Assembly: GCA_034522155.1 (NCBI GenBank)
Contig: JAXHLP010000006.1
Location: 62,001 to 126,000, forward strand
Length of the DNA: 64,000 nucleotides
Direction of reading: 5' to 3'
Origin: Salinilacustrithrix sp034522155
GTDB taxonomy: Bacteria; Actinomycetota; Acidimicrobiia; Acidimicrobiales; Salinilacustritrichaceae
This document shows, piece after piece, positions 1 through 6,025 of the stretch (position 1 is the stretch's first letter; each line of letters opens with the position of its first letter). Position numbers and translations under genes: made by a program. The notes beneath the pieces are model-generated. The model had not been told where the DNA came from. It did not search any database and saw nothing but the letters and a program-made list of their open reading frames with translations.

Positions 1-118
1 GGAAGCCCGTCTCCTCGAACACGGCCTTGGCCGCGTCGAGCAGGCGAGCTCGGGTCTGGGCGCCCTTGCGGGAACGAGGTGCGTTGGGGTTCGGCCCGTC
101 GCTGTCGGTTGTGGGCAT
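1..118 (-). CDS. TetR-family transcriptional regulator, N-terminal fragment
   Basis: Only the first 39 codons are in the window; the gene runs off the left edge. The visible peptide begins MPTTDSDGPN and leads into KGAQTRARLLDAAKAVFEE, the first helix of a TetR DNA-binding domain, so the family call rests on this helix and the basic N-terminus. The ATG at 118 lies 11 bp after the stop of the acyl-CoA synthetase gene transcribed towards it, so both are probably on one message. It may act on the palindrome at 1764-1779 upstream of that synthetase; this is inference from proximity. The ligand-binding domain is not visible. Confidence 0.8.
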   Translation of the reverse strand, partial: MPTTDSDGPNPNAPRSRKGAQTRARLLDAAKAVFEETGF

Positions 119-129
119 CGCGGCCTCGT

Positions 130-1767
130 TCAGGGGAGGAGGTGGTCGAGTGCTCGGCGGTCGTCGTCGGTCAGGGGGCGGAGGTCATCCTGCTTGGCGG
201 GCCGCCACACCACCCCGTCCACACGCCAGGCGTCGTGGCGCAGCTTCTTCTTGTCGATCTTCATGCTCGACAGCTTCGGCAGCTCGGTGTCGACCCGGAC
301 GAAGGACGGTACCCACTTCGGCCCCAGGTCGGGCTGGGTGCGGAGGAACTCGTCGAAGCCGTCGGCGTCGAAGGCTTCGCCTCGGTGCAGCTCGAGTGCC
401 GCCATCACCCGGTCGCCCACCGGGTCGTCGGGGACCGCGTAGACGGCCACCGAGCGCACGGCGGGATGACGGCCGAGGATGGCCTCCACCGGTGCCGCCG
501 CGAAGTTCTCGCCGTCGACGCGCAGCCAGTCGTTGGAGCGTCCCGCGAAGTACAGCCAGCCGTTCTCGTCCCGGTAGGCGAGGTCGCCCGACCAGTAGGC
601 ACCGTCGCGGAAGCGTTCCCGGGTCGCGGCGTCGTTGCGGTAGTAGCCCTCGAAACCCGACGTCGGCTCGGTCTCCACCAGCTCGCCCGTCGCGACGTCG
701 AGGTTGGTCACCCGTCCGTGCTCGTCGAACGTCGCCGGCGGGCACTCGTCCCCGGTCTCGGGGTCGAGCACCTTCACCGACTCGTCGGCCCGCCCCAGCG
801 CGCCAGCCGGCATCGAGGCGTCACGGCGCACGATGATCACGCCCTCGGTCGAGCCGTAGCTGTCGCGCACCTGGCAGTCGAACCGGCGGGCGAACTCGCG
901 GATGTCGTGCTCGGAGGCCTCGTTGCCGATGGCCAGTCTCAGCGGCACGGTCGCGTCGTCGGGCTGCTCGGGCGCGGAGAGGGTGTAGTTCAGCACCTTG
1001 CCGGTGTAGGCGAGGAAGGTGGCGCCGAACCGCCGCAGATCGGGCACCGTGCCCGACGCCGAGAACCGCTTCCTCGTCGCGATCGGTGCGCCGGCGTGGA
1101 CCGCCGCGGACCACGCGGTGAACAGGGACGCGGCGTGGAAGAACGGAAGTGGCGCGTAGACGGCGTCGTCGGGTGTCAGCTCAGCGATCGCCGCGACGTG
1201 CATGCCCGTCCGACCCATCCGGCCTTGCGTGCAGCGCACGGCCTTGGGCATCCCCGTCGAGCCCGACGTGAAGATCAGGAGGAAGAGCGCGTCGTCGGCC
1301 GGTGCCGGCGCGTCGGCGGCCAGGGGCGGCACGGCCTCGAGCCGAGCCGCGTACCCGGGGTCGCCCACCACCAAGAGGCGGTGGTCGGGAACCTCGTGCG
1401 GCGCCGTGTCGAGCAGTGCCGACAGCTCCCGGTCGGTCACCAGCACCTGGCAGTCGGTGTGGTCGATGAGCTGGGCGAGCTGGCCGCCCCGGTAGGTCGA
1501 GTTGATGCCGACGATGACGCTTCCCGACAGCGCACCCGCGGTGAGCCAGAACACGTAGTCGGGGACGTTGTCGAGCAGCACGCCGACATGCGGTGGCAGG
1601 TCGGGATCGAGCATCTCGCCGAGGAGACCGGCGCGCCGTCGGCCCTCGTCCACGAGCTCGCGGTAGGTCCAGGTCGATTCTCTGTAGTGGAGAGCGGGAC
1701 TATCGTCCTGTGAGCGGGCCAGTAGCTGCTGCCCGAACCCGGAGCCCGGACCGTCCGTTCGTGACAT
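130..1767 (-). CDS. FadD-type acyl-CoA synthetase (AMP-forming)
   Basis: ANL-superfamily enzyme of about 545 aa expected to activate a carboxylic acid to its acyl-CoA through an acyl-adenylate. The P-loop motif FTSGSTGMPK is at about residues 166-175, followed by DSYGSTEG (A5), YWSGDLAYRD (A7) and a C-terminal SMKIDKKKL segment carrying the catalytic lysine. Overall it resembles the FadD17-like group of actinobacterial synthetases; the substrate is unknown. I chose the ATG at 1767 because upstream in-frame codons run into the palindrome at 1764-1779 and give a non-conserved leader. It is divergent from the crotonase-fold gene at 1847 and is followed closely by a TetR gene. Confidence 0.92.
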   Translation of the reverse strand: MSRTDGPGSGFGQQLLARSQDDSPALHYRESTWTYRELVDEGRRRAGLLGEMLDPDLPPHVGVLLDNVPDYVFWLTAGALSGSVIVGINSTYRGGQLAQLIDHTDCQVLVTDRELSALLDTAPHEVPDHRLLVVGDPGYAARLEAVPPLAADAPAPADDALFLLIFTSGSTGMPKAVRCTQGRMGRTGMHVAAIAELTPDDAVYAPLPFFHAASLFTAWSAAVHAGAPIATRKRFSASGTVPDLRRFGATFLAYTGKVLNYTLSAPEQPDDATVPLRLAIGNEASEHDIREFARRFDCQVRDSYGSTEGVIIVRRDASMPAGALGRADESVKVLDPETGDECPPATFDEHGRVTNLDVATGELVETEPTSGFEGYYRNDAATRERFRDGAYWSGDLAYRDENGWLYFAGRSNDWLRVDGENFAAAPVEAILGRHPAVRSVAVYAVPDDPVGDRVMAALELHRGEAFDADGFDEFLRTQPDLGPKWVPSFVRVDTELPKLSSMKIDKKKLRHDAWRVDGVVWRPAKQDDLRPLTDDDRRALDHLLP

Positions 1768-1779
1768 TGACGTCAATGT
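1764..1779. promoter_or_regulatory. 16-bp perfect palindrome, putative operator
   Basis: ACATTGACGTCAATGT is self-complementary over all 16 bases. It lies between divergent genes and overlaps the start codon of the synthetase on the minus strand. A related, slightly imperfect copy (core GACGTCGACGTCAAT) lies at 11488-11505. A perfect palindrome of this length at a divergent promoter beside a TetR gene is a good operator candidate; the binding protein is inferred. Confidence 0.6.
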
Positions 1780-1846
1780 AGAAACCCGCGAGCGTGGCCG
1801 CAACCGACGACATCCTCGACCCACCCCACGACCCGGAAGGTACGCC

Positions 1847-2743
1847 GTGGCCGACTACGACTTCATCACCTACGAGACCCTCGACGAGGGCCGGATCGCC
1901 CGGATCCTGCTCGACCGTCCCGAAGCCCGCAACGCGCAGAACCGGGGCATGCTCGTGGAGCTCGACGAGGCCTTCCTGCGAGCGGAGGCCGACGACGACG
2001 TCCGCGTCGTGATCCTCGGCGGGGCCGGGCCCATGTTCACCTCCGGTCACGATCTCGGCTCGAAGGTGTCGATGGAGGAGGTCCAGTCACACCCGTCCTT
2101 CACCGTCAACGGCGGCACCCGCGAGGGGGCCGAGCGCCTGATGCTCCAGGAGTGGCACCACTTCTTCCACAACACCCGCCGCTGGCGTGATCTCCGCAAG
2201 ATCACGATCGCCCAGGTGCACGGGCCGGTCTACGCGGCCGGGCTCATGCTGGCGTGGGCATGCGATCTCATCGTGGCGTCCGATGACGTGGTGTTCGCAG
2301 ACGTCGTGGGCGCCCGGCTGGGGATGTGCGGCGTCGAGTATTTCGGCCACCCGTGGGAGTTCGGGCCCCGCAAGGCCAAGGAGCTCCTGCTCACCGGCGA
2401 CTCGCTGTCGGTCGACGAGGCCCATCAGCTCGGCATGGTGTCGAAGGTGTTCCCGGAGGACGAGCTGGTCGACCGCACCGTCGAGTTCGCCCAGCGCATC
2501 GCCGAGCGACCGACGATGGCCGCGCTGCTCGTCAAGGAGGCGGTCAACCAGAGCGTCGACAACATGGGTTTCTACAACGCGCTCAACGCCTGCTTCACGC
2601 TCCACCAGCTCAACCACTCGCACTGGGCCCAGGTCCACGAGAACGGCTTTCCGGTCGGCCTGCCCGAGGACGGCCTGCCCAGCTACAAGGACGCGCCCCC
2701 GATCGTCCCGGCGGTCAAGGACCAGGTGCGCTCAGAGCCCTGA
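1847..2743 (+). CDS. Crotonase-fold enoyl-CoA hydratase/isomerase family protein
   Basis: A 298-aa protein with the crotonase oxyanion-hole segments TSGHDLG (about 65-71) and HGPVYAAGLML (about 125-134). By alignment to enoyl-CoA hydratase, the first catalytic glutamate falls in AGLMLAWACD, where there is none, and the second in FADVVGARLG, also without glutamate. Both classical catalytic acids therefore seem absent, so it may be an isomerase, hydrolase or lyase rather than a hydratase. It has a long C-terminal tail rich in Pro and Asp. The ATG at 1847 is 80 bp from the divergent synthetase. Its stop overlaps the convergent DUF427 gene by 12 bp. Confidence 0.88.
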   Translation: MADYDFITYETLDEGRIARILLDRPEARNAQNRGMLVELDEAFLRAEADDDVRVVILGGAGPMFTSGHDLGSKVSMEEVQSHPSFTVNGGTREGAERLMLQEWHHFFHNTRRWRDLRKITIAQVHGPVYAAGLMLAWACDLIVASDDVVFADVVGARLGMCGVEYFGHPWEFGPRKAKELLLTGDSLSVDEAHQLGMVSKVFPEDELVDRTVEFAQRIAERPTMAALLVKEAVNQSVDNMGFYNALNACFTLHQLNHSHWAQVHENGFPVGLPEDGLPSYKDAPPIVPAVKDQVRSEP

Positions 2744-3424
2744 AGAGGCGAGCGAAGGGAGGTCGGCGGTCACGTCGGCCTTGGCCGCGTCGAAGCTGAG
2801 CCAGCCCTGGATGGGCTCACTCTCGGGCAGCGTGTCCTCGTAGCTCCACGTCACGTCGTCGATCACCACGTCGTCGACCACGGCCGACCAGTACGTGCTG
2901 TGGCCCTTGTAGTTGCAGTACGTCGTGGTCTCGCTGCGGCGCAGCAGGTCGGTGCGGACGTGGGTCGGATCGACGTACAGCACGGGCTCGAGCGCGGTCT
3001 CGAACAGGATGGTGGTGTCGTCGGTGTCGACGAGGGCCGTGCCGGCGACCTCGACCCGCAATCGACGACGTGTCGGCCGGCAATCGACGCGGTGGTAGGG
3101 GTTGGGCGGGTAGTGGACGAGCCGCCGGCCCTCCTCGAACCACGTGTCGGCGGCGTCCCAGGGGACCCGCACCCAGCCGGGCGCCTCGGGCTCGGGTTCG
3201 GAGGCGAGCCCACCCACGTCGTCGGGGCGGAACAGGTAGGACGGTGGATGCCCCACGCGATGCATCATCTGCGCGGTCTCGGTGTCGAGCACCGTCCGGT
3301 CGCCGATCACGGCCTGGATGCGGCGCGGATGGGGCTCGATGTAGACGACCCCTTCGGGGATGGCGGGCGAGAAACGGCCGGCGCGGTCGGGGCCGAGGGG
3401 GCCGCGGGCGGAGGTCAGGGTCAC
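2732..3424 (-). CDS. DUF427 domain protein, two-repeat form
   Basis: A 230-aa protein. The C-terminal half carries the DUF427 hallmark TYCNYKGHSTYWS and the following VVIDDVTWSYEDTLPE. The N-terminal half (PEGVVYIEPHPRRIQAVIGDR onward) looks like a more degenerate copy, so it is probably a tandem two-domain form. The biochemical role of DUF427 is not established. It starts with GTG at 3424, overlapping the stop of the thioesterase gene (GTGA, 4 bp), so the two are translationally coupled. A start further upstream would run inside the thioesterase gene and is unlikely. Confidence 0.85.
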   Translation of the reverse strand: MTLTSARGPLGPDRAGRFSPAIPEGVVYIEPHPRRIQAVIGDRTVLDTETAQMMHRVGHPPSYLFRPDDVGGLASEPEPEAPGWVRVPWDAADTWFEEGRRLVHYPPNPYHRVDCRPTRRRLRVEVAGTALVDTDDTTILFETALEPVLYVDPTHVRTDLLRRSETTTYCNYKGHSTYWSAVVDDVVIDDVTWSYEDTLPESEPIQGWLSFDAAKADVTADLPSLASSGL

Positions 3425-4302
3425 AGCGCGCTCCGGTAGTCGGCTTCGTTGGTGGGATCGGCGAAGGCTCGGACCATCGCCTCGACGGTGAAGCTCGCGA
3501 CGAGTGCGCGGTCCTCGTCGTAGACGCGGCACTCGGAGTGGGTCATCCCGTCGCCGGCGACGGTCGACCGGTGGTGGTACAGCATCCAGCGGTCGGCTCG
3601 GACATCGGCGTGGATCGACAGCGAGATCGCGTTGATCGCGGTGGACAGCGTCCGGTGCGCCTGGTCCTGACCGACGCCGGCATGGGGACGCAACGCGGCA
3701 GCGATCGAGATGTGGCCGGTGAACTGGGCGAGGAGGCCGGCATGGATCGGTTGGTCGTCGGGGACCTCGTCGAAGCGCACCCAGACGCCGAGCTCGGGCG
3801 GGCCCACCGGGGCTTCGGGGTCGCCGGTGTAGGCGTCGTCGACGATGCGCAGCTCCCGCCCGGTGACCCCCATGTCGTGGGGCGTCGACTGGTCGGGACC
3901 GGCGATCTCGGGAGGAGCAGCCCGATGTCGGATGACATCGGGAGCGGTCACGTCGAGCAACGCGGTGCCGAATCCGCAGGTCCGGTCGCCCTGGGTCGCC
4001 CGCGTCGCGAAGGCAGACATGGTGCGACCGTCGGTGACCGGCTCGACCGCGATCACGTACGGCTCGCGGGCACTGGCGGGGCGGGGGAAGACCATCGACG
4101 CAGCGACGGCGCGGCGCCCTGGCGTGTGGCGGGACGCGGCGACGATCGATTGGCCGAGGATCTGGCTGGCCTCGACGACGGGACGCTCGGAGTCGGGTCC
4201 CGGTGGGCTCACGTAGCGGGTGTCGCCGTCGTGTTGGACGTCCATGATCGCGATCAGATCAGCAGCGTCGCCCCACGCTGGTGGTCGCTGGGCAGTCGAC
4301 AT
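3421..4302 (-). CDS. TesB-like acyl-CoA thioesterase family protein
   Basis: A 293-aa protein expected to fold as a double hotdog and hydrolyse acyl-CoA. Recognisable pieces are VEASQILGQSIVAASRHTPGRR in the N-terminal hotdog region and, in the C-terminal half, ADRWMLYHHRSTVAGDGMTHSECRVYDEDRALVASFTVEAMVR, which is typical of acyl-CoA thioesterase II proteins (SG/H...R...G...G.lvAs). The ATG at 4302 was preferred over upstream in-frame codons because MSTAQRPPAW begins the conserved region. It is the first gene of a two-gene unit with the DUF427 protein and is divergent from the ABC-transporter binding protein at 4582. It may recycle CoA or terminate a pathway; the substrate is unknown. Confidence 0.82.
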   Translation of the reverse strand: MSTAQRPPAWGDAADLIAIMDVQHDGDTRYVSPPGPDSERPVVEASQILGQSIVAASRHTPGRRAVAASMVFPRPASAREPYVIAVEPVTDGRTMSAFATRATQGDRTCGFGTALLDVTAPDVIRHRAAPPEIAGPDQSTPHDMGVTGRELRIVDDAYTGDPEAPVGPPELGVWVRFDEVPDDQPIHAGLLAQFTGHISIAAALRPHAGVGQDQAHRTLSTAINAISLSIHADVRADRWMLYHHRSTVAGDGMTHSECRVYDEDRALVASFTVEAMVRAFADPTNEADYRSAL

Positions 4303-4321
4303 GGCGCCTGAAACTAGTGGT

Positions 4322-4342
4322 GGTGACCGCGTGCAGGTCACC
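4322..4342. promoter_or_regulatory. Inverted repeat upstream of thioesterase gene
   Basis: GGTGACC and GGTCACC are perfect 7-bp arms separated by 7 bp, centred about 30 bp upstream of the thioesterase ATG. The arrangement suits a dimeric repressor, but no protein can be assigned. A second small inverted repeat, GATTCG-CGCC-CGAATC, lies at 4383-4398 in the same 279-bp divergent gap. Confidence 0.4.
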
Positions 4343-4472
4343 GCCGCGTGAAGCGTGGTTCTCACGTGCGATCCGGGCCATCGATTCGCGCCCGAATCCG
4401 GGGAAGGGAGGGTCTTCGCGGCGTTCGCGTGACTTGCTCGGCTTCCCGCGTGCCGGGTTGTTGACGGTGTGT

Positions 4473-4538
4473 ATTCTTGTCCGCCGGCATCGTGATTCTT
4501 CGATGCCGATATCGCTATTCTTCGACGCCGACGTCGAA
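4473..4538. repeat. Three tandem 22-bp repeats upstream of transporter operon
   Basis: Copies start at 4473, 4495 and 4517. All three share ATTCTT at positions 1-6, GCCG at 11-14 and TCG at 18-20; copies 2 and 3 share ATTCTTCGAYGCCGA. The 22-bp period is about two helical turns, which places each copy on the same DNA face. The array ends 43 bp before the ATG of the substrate-binding protein. It is probably a multi-site activator or repressor binding region, given its position and phasing. Confidence 0.7.
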
Positions 4539-4581
4539 AACCGTCGACCTGTCACGGGTCGCTCGAAGGGGGAGCCCACCG

Positions 4582-5946
4582 ATGCCCACCAAGATTGCCC
4601 GTCTGCTGGCGGTGCTGCTGGCGTTCATGCTCGTCGCCGCCGCGTGCGGTGGCGATGACGATGACGGGGACGGTGACGGTGACGACGCCTCCGGGGAGAC
4701 CGAGACCGACGGCGATGGTTCCGGCGAAGCCGAGGAGATCGACTACGAGGCCATCGGCCTGTGGGACGACGGCCCGTGCGACGAGTCGCTCGAGCCGCTC
4801 CACGTCGGGATGATGACCGCCTTCGAGACACCGGTCCTGTCACTCGAGGACCAGGCGTTCGCCCTGGAGGCCGCGGCCACCGCCTTCAACGAGCGCGGTG
4901 GTGCCAACGGTGCGTGCATCGAGGTCACGACCTGCGACGACCAGGCGACGCTCGACCAGGCCGTGTCCTGCGTCCGCGACATCGACGAGGCGGGCGTGCA
5001 CGCCACGATCAATGATCAGGGCTCCATCGGCCAGGCCGAGGTGTCCCAGGCCATGGCCGACGCAGGTATCCCGCGGATCGCCAGCAACGTGACCCAGGAC
5101 GACTGGGACGACGAGAACGCCTACCCGCTCGACGCGTCGGGTACCGGCGTCACCTTTCTGATGCCCCAGGCCCTGCTCGACCAGGGCATCACCCAGCAGG
5201 GGCTCATCCGGGTCGATCTGGCCGAGTTCTCGGTCTTCGTCGACCTGCTCGGCGGCCTGTACCCCGAAGTCGACATCGTGGCCGACATCCCCGTACCGGC
5301 CGGCACCACCGACTACAGCCAGTTCATCCTGGGTGCCGAGGATCGGGGCGCCGAGGGTGTCTCGCTGCCGCTCGGCGAGCAGGAGGCCGTGCAGGTCATC
5401 AACGCGGCACAGCAGCTCGGCACCGACCTGCCGATCGGCTCGAGCCTCGGCTCGTTCTCGCACTCGAGCGTGGCCGGCTTCGGTGACTTCGCCGATCAGA
5501 TGATCTTCGTGTGGTCGTTCGCGCCGGCGACGTTCGACATTCCGGTCTACGACGCGCTCCGCGCCGATCTCGCGGCCTCGGGCGAGGATTCGCTCCAGCC
5601 CGAGAACCTCAAGGCCAGCCCGATGCGCTCGTGGATCGGGCTGTACGCCACGCTCGAGATGATCCGCGACCAGAACGTCACCGAGTTCACGCGTGAGAAC
5701 ATGACCGCGATGCTCCGAGCGGCCGAGGACGTCCCGATGCTGGACATGTTCGGCGGTGCCGACTGGACGCCCGATCGAAACAGCGAGGGGCTCTGGTCTC
5801 GCGCGGGCATCGACACCTGGTCCACGTACCGCTGGGACCCGGCGGCGTCGTTCAACGGTGAGAGCGGCAACTTCGTCCGCGACGGTGAAATCAGCTTCGA
5901 TGCCGTCCTGTGCGGGTCACCCTTCGGTCCCCCGGAGCCGTGTTGA
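4582..5946 (+). CDS. Branched-chain-amino-acid-type ABC transporter substrate-binding lipoprotein
   Basis: A 454-aa periplasmic-binding protein of the Liv type. The N-terminus MPTKIARLLAVLLAFMLV is followed by AAAC, a lipobox with Cys22, and then a long Asp/Gly/Glu-rich linker before the folded domain. The body shows features of class I (Leu/Ile/Val) receptors, such as a run of ADAGIPRIASN and GVSLPLGEQEAVQVINAAQQLG. The ATG at 4582 has a strong GAAGGGGGA ribosome site 9 bp upstream. It heads an operon with the permease/ATPase fusion and LivF. The ligand is unknown; the surrounding catabolic genes suggest an organic acid or hydrophobic compound rather than an amino acid. Confidence 0.9.
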   Translation: MPTKIARLLAVLLAFMLVAAACGGDDDDGDGDGDDASGETETDGDGSGEAEEIDYEAIGLWDDGPCDESLEPLHVGMMTAFETPVLSLEDQAFALEAAATAFNERGGANGACIEVTTCDDQATLDQAVSCVRDIDEAGVHATINDQGSIGQAEVSQAMADAGIPRIASNVTQDDWDDENAYPLDASGTGVTFLMPQALLDQGITQQGLIRVDLAEFSVFVDLLGGLYPEVDIVADIPVPAGTTDYSQFILGAEDRGAEGVSLPLGEQEAVQVINAAQQLGTDLPIGSSLGSFSHSSVAGFGDFADQMIFVWSFAPATFDIPVYDALRADLAASGEDSLQPENLKASPMRSWIGLYATLEMIRDQNVTEFTRENMTAMLRAAEDVPMLDMFGGADWTPDRNSEGLWSRAGIDTWSTYRWDPAASFNGESGNFVRDGEISFDAVLCGSPFGPPEPC

Positions 5947-5961
5947 TCGTGTGATGCCAGG

Positions 5962-5983
5962 GGTGGGGCCCGCGGGCCCCACC
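5962..5983. terminator. GC-rich perfect hairpin between binding protein and permease
   Basis: GGTGGGGCCCG is followed directly by its exact reverse complement, giving a 22-bp perfect palindrome just after the binding-protein stop. No T-run follows. It could act as an attenuator or 3' stabiliser that leaves more binding protein than membrane components, a common arrangement in ABC operons. Confidence 0.5.
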
Positions 5984-6025
5984 TGCAGTTCGTGATGGGG
6001 CCGCCACCCCAGGAGGTCGGCGACG

